A DNA stretch of 64,000 bases, from positions 59,008,364 through 59,072,363 of the forward strand of contig CM060980.1 in NCBI GenBank assembly GCA_030765065.1, read 5' to 3'. Each line of letters starts with the position of its first letter. The first letter of the stretch is position 1. The translations under genes were made by a program, and so were the position numbers. Source of the stretch: Deroplatys truncata. Lineage: Eukaryota; Arthropoda; Insecta; Mantodea; Mantidae. Positions 24,694 through 35,997 of this stretch are shown here, one piece after another. The notes beneath the pieces were generated by a model that saw only the letters and a program-made list of their open reading frames with translations, made no database searches and was not told the DNA's origin.

Positions 24694-26159
24694 ACTGATC
24701 ATTAGAGTTAGGACAAACTCCTTTGGTTTACAACGTGTGCACACTACCAGTTTGTATCGACAGTGATAAAGCGAGGGGATGGGGTGCCACAGGTAGCCTG
24801 TAACTAGTCAGGGGTAGAATAGAACATAAACACAGAGCTCACAGAGAGCAACTCTACTATACCAGTAACGTAAGGGAACTACTGACTGTCGACTATGCAG
24901 TCCTGGATCCCTGTATTCAGTACATGTTCTAGGTAGGGTGGTAGTTATGCTATTCCTCGCTCAATTGATATTTTTCCTTGCTCTACTGATCACATACAAC
25001 ATTACTAGAACACATGAGTGTCATTTCATCGCCACCGTACAAATAGAATTCCAAAAGTCATGCTTCATTTACGTCCAAACAGGAAGATATTTCAGATCGT
25101 CCAAAGAAACTTTGGATTTAAAATTCAACTGTGAGATCTAACAGGCCATAGGCCCTAATAATTTAAAGGAGGATTAAAAAGAAGGATAAAAACAAAGATT
25201 TGATTACAAAATAGTAATTATCAGTGTAGTACAGCAATCTTTGGATTGCCAGTGCTCTTCTAAATTTGAGTGTCCTCGAAGATGTGTCTGTTCATTGACA
25301 TTTGAGGCCTACTGTACCTGCGAAGTTGAATATCTTAATCCTAAACCCTCTATCTCATCCAGAATAAACAGGAATACATAATGCGAGTGGTAGGGGGAGA
25401 AGAAAGCTCACGAGCAAAGCCAAGAAGAGAAGCTGCGGAAGAGGGGGAGATGGTAATACTGTAGCATCACTAGATCAATATCTTTGATGGGTGTAAGTAT
25501 ACGTATATTTATTACTTATTAAAATCTATCTAGTGGTGAGGCAGAAGGAGAAGAAGAGGGAGCGAAGAGAGGAGGAGAGGGAGGGAAGGCACAGTGCGGG
25601 CGAGAATCCATCATGAAAGGGAATCGCAAACGACGGCTCTAGGTACGCCTGGCGGCCATGTTGGGGACGGTGCTAAAGTACAGAGACACCAGTGCTGATC
25701 TTTGGCAAATAGAACGATGTAGCTAGGTAATTAGTAGGATGTTAATGGATCTGAATAATTTAAATATCAACATCGTGTAGCAATGGCTGGATTCCATGAG
25801 CTTTGTCGAGCCCTTTTATCCCGCGAGACTCTTCCTGAGTAATTTGATCCTATTTTTAACTCGTTATCGAATTTCAAAACGAGTTTTGAAAAGGGGCCCA
25901 AGGAAAGAAGGTGCCATAGTAGCACAATGATACGAAAGCGGGCGAAATAAGTTATTTTAATTTACAGGTTTAATGTTCAGCATTCTAAATAATTAATGGA
26001 TAATAAAGGTTAGATTAATATATGAAGAATTAGAAAATCATCTAAATTTCGAAAATGTGACATGGCAAATACATAATATGTATACTAGAAATAATATAAC
26101 ATAATACTTTTCAAATCTACATCACTATACATTTGTATCGTTTGTTCTGTAATTTTTCC
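24694..26159. other. Unassigned, with purine-rich blocks
   Basis: 25380-25460 and 25535-25600 are purine-rich (AGGGAG-type) on the plus strand. 25600-25690 is GC-richer and includes ggcggccatgttgg. The 67-codon frame at 24938-25141 begins with a hydrophobic stretch (MLFLAQLIFFLALLI) but has no other support. No gene is called. Confidence 0.4.
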
Positions 26160-27126
26160 TGTGATAACGTAATACCTTATCTGAATATTTAAAGCCATGC
26201 GGTGGTGCGACAATTTTGAAGCAGTATACTTTACCTGTTTCTGATGTCGTTATATCGTAGCCCGTACTGTTGTCTCGTGCGCCAGCTGCTCCAGTGGTAG
26301 AGCTATGAGTACTTCCTCAGGGTATATGTAGGTGTAGTGAAAGGACAATATCAGTTTAAATTGACTGGGAAGTTTAATGTGATCTTACAGGTGAAGCGAG
26401 TTACCGACCTTTGACTATAAAGAATGAAAGTGATTATGAATCGTAGCACTCGAAACTATAACAATTGAATTATTACAGTGTTAACTTCTGGAGTATAAAT
26501 TTTACGGTTTCCGGAACAAAAGAAGTTAGAAGCGTAACTTGCTGTGAGTCGCTAAAATGTTTACCGGCAAAACCCCTTGCGATGCCCGCTAAGTCTTACT
26601 CACACAAGCGCGTCACTGAGCGCTTAAAATAACACGCGAGTAAGTCACATCATTAAGTCAACAAATCTCAAGCGAGAGTGTCTCTGATTTAGAATGCACG
26701 CCTATTTCTTAACTCAAGCCCCGCCTACATTAGAACTACCCCTACTGACATCTCTCCTAATGCTGGCCAATTTTAAAAATCCTACGTATGCCTAAGTTAC
26801 CTTGTTACAATGCAGGCTAAACGACTAAACTCTCAGAAATACCTTTCACTTCTCTTTTTCAGAATTTCTGCCTACGTAACTGTTCAAACGTACTGAACTT
26901 AATCTAAAGTGTTTTTCAAGAATCTTTAAGCTAATTAAGTCTTCGCTCCTTCGGATGTCACTAATGACTGCTTAGCATTACTCGCTAATTATCTTTTTAT
27001 TTCGACAAATCTTTCAACTCAAGCTTGTCACATTGTACATTGATTTAATATATGGCAGTTCTTTATCTTAATATCATTTCTTTATTTAATTATTTATATA
27101 TTCCTGAAAATAATTACGGTATCACA
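26160..27126. mobile_element. LTR-like dispersed repeat, copy 1
   Basis: Edges are TGTGATAACGTAAT (26160) and, reversed at the right end, TGTGATACCGTAAT (27126): 13 of 14 match. TG..CA with a short inverted repeat is the usual LTR border. Homology with 35152-35997 is clear from about 26280 to the right edge, for example gcgccagctgctccagtgg and ttctttatcttaatatcat. The two are direct copies about 9 kb apart with no retroelement genes between them, so they are probably separate solo insertions. No clear target-site duplication is seen. Confidence 0.6.
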
Positions 27127-27129
27127 TGC

Positions 27130-27955
27130 AGCACTACTAAGAAAAAATCTGAATTCATTTGATTTACTCCAGCTACTATAGTTAATTTTTATGTAGCTTC
27201 TAAAATCGTTTCATGCAAAAGCCCATTTTTATCTACTTCATGTTAATTGAGATAAACATATGCAGAAATACTTTCATCACACATTTTGTTGTAGATATAA
27301 GGTGAATACAATGAGGCTGAAGCGACTGTTGAAAATGCGGGAAACTATATGCTGCCTTGGAAATTCCATACTCTTTCCATGACGTCATGAGAAACAGCTA
27401 AATGGTGACAGCACTTCAAAATTGACAAAGTATAGAAACATTCAAACTAATAACAACAGATACCTTGGAAATGGTTCGTACCACAAAAACGTTACATTTT
27501 AAACAATCAACATTGTTGTTTGTTAAGTTTTTCTCTATCTCTTATGGTTTACTAGTTATACAAAATCATACAATATTAATTCCGAATGAAGCGCATTTCA
27601 CAGGCTATTTGCTGAAAAGTTAAGTTGTACATTTTATTGGTTATGTAAATATCTAACGTATAGTATTTAAGTCAAAATCGATTAAACCCTTTTTAAGAAA
27701 AGCAAAAATAACGAAAATGTTACTAATTAAAGAGTAGCATGGGGTAGGGGGATTTGCTTGCACTTTCGAAGTTCGGTGTTTGTGAGACTTTTTCCTTTTT
27801 AAGTTATGCTGTTCACAGACAGACAGACAGACATTCTGATGGACAGACACGCATGCGTTTTCTAGAAATTCTTTCTTGTTCAGGTGGAACCTCTATATCG
27901 ACTTTTTTCGATAATTGCAATATTTGTAGTTACTAAAATATAAAGTAAAACAAAT
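27130..27955 (+). mobile_element. Family M, old copy
   Basis: The head is recognisable at 27225-27290 (atctacttcatgttaattgagataaac). The body contains tctctatcttatggttta, acattttattggttatg and gttatgctgttcacagac, and the end is a worn ..aaagtaaaac near 27950. More diverged from the array than the 19 kb copy. Confidence 0.65.
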
Positions 27956-28594
27956 TTGTAATATATCATCTTGGCATCGGGATATCTAAGACTGGAGGTA
28001 TATACAAATTCATCATTTATTGCTTATTTCTTCGTAAATAGCTAGTTTTCACTCATTATTGCACAAATTAAATCTTAACTTAATTAATTAACCAGAAAAC
28101 AAAAAACTACTTACTGTAAGCAGGTGCTGGAGAAACTAAAAACTATCGAAAAAGCACACAGAAAAAGAAAGTGAAAAATAAAATGTTTTGAAACAGTAAT
28201 GTGATACTGTTCACTTATCCATAAAAATTTCTGAAATGAGTTACGTAAAAATAATTTAAATATTAGGAGAATTTAACGTGACTATATGCAAAACCTTTGG
28301 AACCAAATCCTTGTGTTGAAAACAATTTCTTATGCGTTTAACATTATCTATATCACAAAATTAAAACCGTATATTGTAATATAAGAAACGCAAATTCTAG
28401 AAGGAATATAAAATAACTGTACTAAATATCAAATGAAGGCTTAAATACAGCAGATGACTGCAGCAGTATCTTGCTCTCGTGCTAGTCTCCTCATTTTATG
28501 TCTCGGGCAAGCTCTTCGGGAATTAGCGCTAATATCAAATGGCGTTCCTTTAATAGTTTAATCCATAGGATGTGAGATGTGCACACAAAAAAAA
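27956..28594. other. Unassigned
   Basis: AT-rich. No gene or repeat recognised. Confidence 0.4.
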
Positions 28595-28690
28595 ATGATG
28601 TGTTTACACTACACATTCCTCTATAGGCTAAACTTACAAAAGCTTATTATTCTACCTATTTCTTGTTAATCCATATTTCTATTCACAATT
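28595..28690 (+). mobile_element. Family M head fragment
   Basis: aatgatgtgtttacactacac (28596-28616), ctacctatttcttgttaatcc and the surrounding words match only the M head. About 95 bases long and immediately upstream of a longer copy. Confidence 0.4.
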
Positions 28691-28779
28691 GTACATTTCG
28701 AGTAGGATACAACAGATAAAGGATAGTTAGATTTTTAAACAGCATGTCGCTATGTATTGACTTCGAGAGAAAAAAATCT

Positions 28780-29695
28780 GATCTGTTATAATTCATATGA
28801 CTTTCTCTAACCTCTATCTCTTATTAGTGGGTATACAAACTATTTTTACTAAAGCTTATTTTTCTATTTCAAATCTAATCCAAATAAACTTTTGCAGAAA
28901 CAGCTACATTACACATTTCCTTATAGATACAAATAGAACAGTGAGGCAGAGAGACAGAGAGAAGAGAACAGTCCAATGTTTAAGAACTGGACGCTATATG
29001 CAGCCTTAAAATTCCATACTTCCCATATAATCGCGAGAAACAACCGAATGTTTAAAGGACTTTAAAGAATGACTAAGCAATGAACAAGTCGAACCATTAA
29101 TAGCTGATACCACAGAAAAGTTATTTGAAATAAATTGTATGTTTTAAAGAGATCCATTTATATTGGGAATACGTATTCGTCTATCGCTTAACGTTTACCA
29201 CTTATACAAGATTATACAAAATTCTACCCAATGAAGGTACTTCAAAGGCTATTCTCAGAAAATTCAGGATGTACATATTTTTTTCATGTCAATAACATTA
29301 ATATGTGGTAATTTAATCAAAATTGTTAGAGCCATTTTTTATCAAATAAAACATTTCGAAAAGTTCCATGTAAAGGGTAGTTTGTTGGGAGGGATTTTCT
29401 TGAAAATCTTCGTGTCACATCTTTAGAAGATACTGAACCTAAATACCAAGTTTGGTGTTTATCGGCTTTTCGCTTTTAAGTTATGCTGTTCACAGATACA
29501 AACACACACACACACACACACACACACAGATTCACAGATACACACGCGGAACTTTCTCTAAAAATCCTTTGTGTTTATTTATTCAGGGGGCCTCAAAACC
29601 TGTATTTCCGGTAAAATCTCGGTATCGAATTTTTGGGAGGAATGCAATAACTTCTCTACTTACTATGTATGTGGTAGATAAAGTAAACATCAGTG
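28780..29695 (+). mobile_element. Family M, near-full copy, subfamily 2
   Basis: The head ctgatctgttataattcatatgactttctctaac differs from the 46 kb heads and groups with 51502. The body carries ccaagtttggtgtttatcgg, an expanded CA tract (29500-29528), cggtatcgaatttttggg and a terminal gtagataaagtaaa (29688). Confidence 0.8.
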
Positions 29696-29855
29696 TTGTA
29701 GCTAACCTAGTTACCTGCTGACAACGTAAATTGATACTATGAAGGATTCAAGTAAGAATTTTTTTGAATGTCCTGTCATTCAGATTACACACAGAAGCGT
29801 CGCGTCCAACGTACGCCAAATATATACTAATATTATAAAGAGAGTAAATTTATGC

Positions 29856-30098
29856 GCATGTATGTGTGTATGTATGTATACATGTGTGTATATATGCATG
29901 TGTGTATGTGTATATGTGTGTATGCATGTATGTATGCATGCATGTGTGTATGTATGCATGTATGCGTGTATGTATGCATGTATGTGTACATGTATGTATG
30001 TAGGTATGCATGTATGTAATTATGTATGTATGCATGTATGTGTGTATGTATGTGTTTATGTATGCATGCATGCATGTGTGTATGTATGTAAGTATGTA
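29856..30098. repeat. (TATG/TGTG)n tetranucleotide repeat
   Basis: About 240 bases of tatg, tgtg and catg units with phase slips. Every frame on both strands is open for about 90 codons, which explains the apparent proteins of Cys/Met/Val/Tyr or His/Thr/Tyr. Not coding. It lies exactly between two M copies. Confidence 0.95.
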
Positions 30099-30104
30099 GA
30101 GTAA

Positions 30105-30660
30105 TCTCAACGACCACTCAAGCGATTTTGATAATTCTTTCACTATCGAAAATCCCTGTCAGTTTACCAGCTATAGAGGATTATACAAAATTCCTTTGAA
30201 ATGAAATGGGCTGTACAGGCTATTCCCAGAAAATTCAAGCTATACATTTTATTTGTTATGTAAATATATTAAATGTGTGGTATTTTAATCAAAATCGTTA
30301 GAATCATTTTAATAAATCAAAATTTTCGAAAAATGCTCCATCTAAAGGGTAGTTTGTGGTGGGGAGTTTCTTGAAAATATTCATCTCTCTTAAATCTCAT
30401 TCTCTTATCTTGTATCTGTGGAAGATACTGAACTTGAATACCAAATTTGATATTTATCCGACATTTCGTTTTGAGGTATACTGTCCACAGACACACACAC
30501 ACACACACACGCACGCACGCACACATGGACCTTTTTCTAAAAAAAATCCATTCTTTAGATTTAGGGGCCCTTAAAACATGCATTTCCTATAAAAATTCAC
30601 CATGGCTGGAATGAAATACCTTCTCTGCCTACAATGTACGTGGTAGAGAAAGTAAAAAAC
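30105..30660 (+). mobile_element. Family M body without head
   Basis: Starts inside the body near aagcgattttgataattc and runs through aattcaagctatacattttatttg, the CA/CG tract (30489-30522) and the terminal gtagagaaagtaaaa (about 30655). The 5' part appears replaced by the tetranucleotide repeat. Confidence 0.75.
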
Positions 30661-31212
30661 TACAGTCGTTGTTGTTTATAACAGTAATTCTTTAATTGTC
30701 ATTTATCAAATGCTGCAGATGTGTGTAATGAAACAGAGTCAAAACCTCTGAATAACCTTTATTCTAATTCTATAAATGTATGCACTGAAGTTCCTGAATG
30801 CCAAAAACTTGTAAACCCTTAGGCAACTTTCCCCAGCAAGTTTTGTTTTGTTTCCTTTGTGTTTATGTTGCAATCAAATTCGTTGACAGGGCGTGTTAAA
30901 TAATTGTATAGAGACAAGTATAGAAACCAGTGAACCGATCTTTTATATTAACAATAACTGACAAGATTACTTCTTTCGATGGTTGCGGACCAATGTGTCT
31001 TTTAAAAAGAGGCAGCTTTAAGCTCTATAGACCCCGGCTCATTTGAGGATCATTTCATCGTCTGACATGACCTATCAGGATAAAGGACGTTAAACTTATA
31101 ATAATCAGTAATAAAAAGAACAAAAATAAAACCGATTTGCAGAGAAAAATCCGATATCTCAATATGACATATATACCAACCATATTGGAAAAGAGAAGCT
31201 GGAAAAAATTGT
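30661..31212. other. Unassigned
   Basis: AT-rich. No gene or repeat recognised. Confidence 0.4.
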
Positions 31213-31488
31213 GTTTTATTTATTGGACGCTCTTTAACTGCTGTGGTCCTTAGTGTCCTATTGGGCGTGAAAAACCGGAAATTTTGCTCAGAGGTCTCTT
31301 TATCGCTTGAGGATCTTTTACGTGCCGTAAATCTACGACACGGGACCACCTGCTTTACTTTCCTTACTAAGGATTCCCATGCTAAGGATTTTTACGCCCG
31401 TAAAAATCCATCGCCCTCCGCCGGGTTTGAATCCGTGACCTCGGGAACTAAAGGCTAGCATGGTAACCACTATACTGCGCAAGCCGAT
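31213..31488 (-). repeat. SINE A
   Basis: Second minus-strand copy. B box reversed as ccgggtttgaatccgtgacc (31421-31440), A box reversed as tggtaaccactatactg. The rest is collinear with 5355-5630. The A box differs from the other copies (gcagtatagtggttacc), so it may represent a subfamily. Confidence 0.85.
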
Positions 31489-31956
31489 GGGAAGATTAAA
31501 AGAGAGATGATAACAGAACAGGAGATAGCTCCTAATCCGTGAAGAGATGATGATCTAATTATCTAAAAAACTACTCGACATATCACCCGATGATTGTTCC
31601 ACCGCCAAGGAGTACGTATAGCCTATGCAGCATTTCCAGAACTTGGAAGACTTTCGGTGGAACATTAAGGAAGTCAGTTTCACACCCTTTTGCATGAATA
31701 TCACGGGATTTTTCATTCGTTATTAGAGATAGCCGGGGAGCTTTTAAAGTTACACTTGTAAGGTGTAAAGGAGGGATTCAGCATAAAAATCTTGTAGATT
31801 AGTGTGCAATTATTTCACAAAGAACGGAGGTAGCTAAATTAAATTAATGAATTCGTCATTCGAGTTTAAGGAATTAACAGTGCAATGGCGGATATGCCAG
31901 CTGGTAATGAGATATTACCGATTGCTGTGTAAGTTGGCAACTCTGAATGTTCTATA
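31489..31956. other. Unassigned
   Basis: No gene recognised between SINE A and the second mariner element. Confidence 0.4.
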
Positions 31957-33300
31957 TACCGGGTGATTTTAAATGATGAACCCAGTTATAAATTTCGTAT
32001 TTATCAAAGCACAAATCCAACTTGAAATATCTGTATAACAATGAAAAGAGGAAGTTTCAAAGATTTTTTATTTTTTTTTGGCGGGCGGTGATGGTTTTAG
32101 AAACGGCCGGTAGAGTGCTCGCGCAATAGGTCGCCATTGCGTTTCACTGTCAGTACGTAGTGAGATGGCTACTGTGGAACACAAGGTTTTCTGTGTTATT
32201 GAGTTCGCAAAAAGTGAGTCGCAAATTGTAATGCACCGGACATTTCGTAGCAAATTCGGTATTGAACCACCAACTAGAAAAAACATTAGCCGTTGGTTTA
32301 CGCAATTTAAACAGACTGGAAGTGCGTGTAAAGGAAAAAGCACAGGCCGACCGCATGTGTCAGAGGAGGACGTCAGACGGATTGAAGACAGTTTTGTTCG
32401 CAGTCCACGTAAGTCTACCCATAGAGCTAGTAGAGAACTTGGAATACCCCAACCAAATGTATGGAAAGTTCTGAAACGGCATTTGCTGTACAAGTCCTAC
32501 CGATTACAACTTGTGCAGGCTCTTAAAAGAGAAGCGTCTCGAATTTTGTGGTTATGTGCTAGGAATGATCTAGGATGACGCGTTTCTACAGCGTATCATT
32601 TTTAGCGATGAAGCGACTTTCAACCTTTGGAAAAGTCAACAGACTCAATGTTCGCATATGGGGTTTGCAAAATCCACATTCAAAATTGCAACACGAAAGA
32701 GATTCACCTAAAGTAAACGTGTTCTATACCTTATCCCGTACAAAGGACAATTTTTCTTTGCGAAAAAGCTGTGACTAGAATAGCGTACCTGGACATGTTG
32801 GAACAATGGCTGTTCCCTCAAATTATGGAAGATTCACAGGACCTCATTTTCCAACAGGATGGATCTCCGTCGTATTGGCACAGCGATGTACGAGGCTTTT
32901 TGAATGAATCCCTTCCTCAGCGCTGGATAGGTCCCAGGGTAAATGAAGACCTGGCTCTTTCACTTCTGGCCACCGAGATCTCTTGATCTCATCCCATGTG
33001 ACTATTTCTTATGGGGTTATGTTAAGGAAGCTGTTTACGTCCCGCCTCTACCTACAACTCTGGACGGAACCGTATCACTGCTGCGTAACAGAAGATACGC
33101 TTGCTCGTGTGTGGGACGAGTTTGGCTATCGCGTAGATGTTTGCCGTGCAACAAATGGTGGACACATTGAACATTTATAATGTAGTAAACAAAACTTTGA
33201 AAATTCCTCTCTTTATTGGTATAAAGATGCTTCATATTAGATTTGTACTTTAATAAATACGAATTTTATAAAATGGTTCCATGATTAAAATCAGTCTGTA
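31957..33300 (+). mobile_element. Second Tc1/mariner element
   Basis: Imperfect inverted repeats of about 60 bases. The left starts accgggtgattttaaatgatg (31958) and includes aaatttcgtatttatcaaagc. The right end (33299 reversed) starts acagactgattttaatcatgg and includes aaattcgtatttattaaag. A TA stands at each edge (31957-31958 and 33299-33300). Length about 1.34 kb. It encloses a broken plus-strand transposase unrelated in detail to the one at 14.3 kb. Confidence 0.85.
32165..33180 (+). pseudogene. Mariner-type transposase, frameshifted
   Basis: Begins MATVEHKVFCVIEFAKSES. The DNA-binding part has the words RKNISRWFTQFKQTGS and GKSTGRPHVSEEDVRRIEDS, and the first 137 codons are open. Then, in shifting frames: RIIFSDEATFNLWK (first acid, 32607-32609), QHERDSPKVNVFY, RIAYLDMLEQWLFPQI, LIFQQDGSPSYWH (second acid, 32858-32860), an extra base near 32966, WPPRSLDLIPCDYFLWGYV (third acid, 33000-33002), and a C-terminus with GGHIEHL ending at 33180. 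All three acids are preserved but at least four frame breaks make it inactive. Confidence 0.88.
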
Positions 33301-35151
33301 ATTTGTAAAATCCACTTGCAATGTTTGCGTATGTAGTTTGTAAGGCTAAGAAAAGCTCAGTTTGGGAGCTTCGTTCCTCCACGACGCCACAAGCATCTTT
33401 AAATAGCAGCGAAATGCGCATTGACAAGAATCAAGCCCTCGAATGTAGGAGGTTCGAGAAATCGGAGATGACGGCCCCTATTTCATATAGCGCGCAACAA
33501 GATTCTGATGTTATGGTTAAAGCATACTCTTAATCGGCATTTCACAAATGTATATGCGAATGAATAAATCATGCGTCAGTTGCAAGCGATGACAAGTGTG
33601 TTTATCGTCTGGACGCGGTTTTACTCGGACAGATTCCACTCACCTGCAAGCCAGTCAGGTGACGGATGGTGATGCATTTCAGACAAATTGGTGTCTCCCT
33701 AGTTGACATGCAAAGTGGAGATGAGAGGGGAAGGGTCATGGGTTCGTTGCTAAATGGAACGTCATTCGCACACAAACCGTCATAACGATACTGTTTAGGA
33801 AACGGTTGGGGTGGGCTATAGAGGGTTTGTCCCATCAACCTAATGCACAAGGGTAAATTAGGGGTGAGCATGTTCCGGTCTTCTTTGGATGCCCTTAGCA
33901 ACCGGCAGGTTTCAGATCAACTCTAGTTTCTAGCTATGAAGGCAATTTCACAAGGTATATGCAAAACAAGCTAATTCTTTGAAGCACTTCACTGTTGATG
34001 GAAATCAGTGAAATGTTTAAGAAACGTCTAATGCTTAGAATTTCGCATAACGTTTACAATTTTTATATAGTTCTACACATATCAATATACAGCTGTCAGG
34101 AAAAAAAAAGAGAATCAGGGTAACATGATATAACACAGATATGTTTCCCGAAAGTGCATAAATCACCTAAAAACGTTGAAAAACGAAGATTTGAGGAAGC
34201 TATAACGTTAAAAAGGTTTCAATTGAATTTTTTAGGTTTTATAGCACTTCACTATTTATTTTTCTAATAAGTGCATATTGGGATTCTGAATAAGTATCTT
34301 TTTTTCTAGTATGACTCTTTTCATAAGCCTTATTTATCCAGCTGTTCTGATCTTCTTACCCGCAAGGAAAACATGTAAATTTTCCAACTAATACCGTCTC
34401 TTCAAAGAAAAACTTCATAACATATTAAAATGAAGGATTATATTTACCATGTGTATAAACGATCTAGGTAATCAACTATTAAGAAACGTGACTTTTAAAT
34501 ACGAGTAGAAAATTAAATGTCATGCGTAACATCTTTCTTTACTTGTTGCAATTCATAGATGTAGTTTATATATTACATTACATATACAAAAATGCATTCT
34601 CTACCCTGGCTACGATCAAACTAATGTACACGAACTCGTGCTGAGGAAAAAAACCACAATCGTACATGTTGAAATCCATTACAATACAAAAACTACAACT
34701 AATATTTCGAAAATGACTAATGCATGAAAAATATGTTGAGACACATTACCTCTTTAATATCTATGTTTTGTAATATTTTGTCTGTATGTAATGGTTTCCC
34801 AGTTGTATAATATCCAACCAGATTGAAAAGGAGTTCACAGGCTGTTTATGAAAACGAAATTATTCATTTTAGTTGTCAGGTAAATATCTCCAGTATTTAA
34901 AATTTTGATTGAAGTCATTAGCATTTGAAAGAATAAAATATAATTTATTTAATAAAGGAGTTTTCTTTGAGATGTTTTGAACAAAACTCACATTGCATTT
35001 TTGAGGGATGATAGCAATTTATATGTATTTTGGATGTTAGGATACAATAATATTCTCTGAAGCAAATCAAGATGCCGCGATGATGATGCCAGTTTGATAC
35101 AGGAATGTAGCTACCACCTTTTCTCGTTGTCTCCAATATTTTACTTCATTC
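33301..35151. other. Unassigned, with an old family M relic
   Basis: 33330-33960 is GC-richer than average and not recognised. 34600-34945 shows weak plus-strand M-body similarity in its order of words (aatggtttcccagttgtata, aggctgtttatgaaaacgaa, attttagttgtcaggtaaatatc), without terminal repeats. No gene. Confidence 0.4.
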
Positions 35152-35997
35152 AGCTGCCGGCTGCTCCAGTGGTTGAGCTATAAGGATATTCCCTCAGGGT
35201 GTGCGTGATGTATGGTGAAGGACAACACCAGTTTACATTGACTGAAAATTTATTGAATATTTGAGTTCTTGAATTGAGTTGACTGTTTGAAATGAAGGAA
35301 TAGACTAACTCTGAATTCTAACACCCGAAACTATGACAACTGAATTACTATACCGGTAACTTCTGTAGTATCAATGTTACGGTTGAAAAAACTATTTCCG
35401 CAATAAAATAAACTAGAAGCATAACCAGCGGAGTCGTTAAAATGTTGTTTGGAAAGATCCCTCGTGATAGTCACGAAATCTTACTCACAACAGCGTCACT
35501 AGGCGCCTAAAATCACACACGTAAATACCGCTGAGGGTAATAGCGAGAGAGTAACTCTGATTTAGATGCCCGCCTTCTTATTACTTAAGCACGCCTACAT
35601 TAGAGTTATTCCCCATTAAAATCCTACCTCATACCTTCCCAAATCTCAAAACTCTGAAGTTTCCGAATGTGACACTGTTTCTAGGCGACGGCTCGCTTTT
35701 ATAAGAAATTCCTCTGCCTCTCTAATTCCCAGAATTGGTCTACGTGCAAGTACAAGCGTATTGAGTTTACCTCTAAACTGCCTTCCCAGAACTTTTATGC
35801 CTAATGTCTTCGCTCCTTTGGCTGTTGCTAATGACTTTGCTTACATGGGTCGCTAATGGCTGTCTTTTCAGGCAACTCTTTCAACTCATGATACAGTGAT
35901 TTAACATACGGAAATTATTCATCGCAATTGTTTCTTTATCTTAATATCAGTTCTTTATTTAATTATTTATATTTGCCCGTCATTAATTCCGGTATCA
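35152..35997. mobile_element. LTR-like dispersed repeat, copy 2
   Basis: Same orientation as 26160-27126 and collinear from gccggctgctccagtggttgag to ttccggtatcacc. The left border is not identifiable, so this copy appears 5' truncated or decayed. Confidence 0.6.

Noticed and set aside
24938-25141. 67-codon frame with a signal-anchor-like N-terminus
   Set aside because: AT-rich sequence often yields hydrophobic runs. No conserved motif, splice signal or promoter was found.
29739-30143. Open frames of 90-120 codons on both strands
   Set aside because: They translate a TATG/TGTG repeat; simultaneous open frames on both strands and low complexity show repeat, not gene.
26160-35997. 26.2 and 35.2 kb repeats as the two LTRs of one retrotransposon
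   Set aside because: The interior contains unrelated M, SINE and mariner elements and no gag, protease, reverse transcriptase or integrase remnants.
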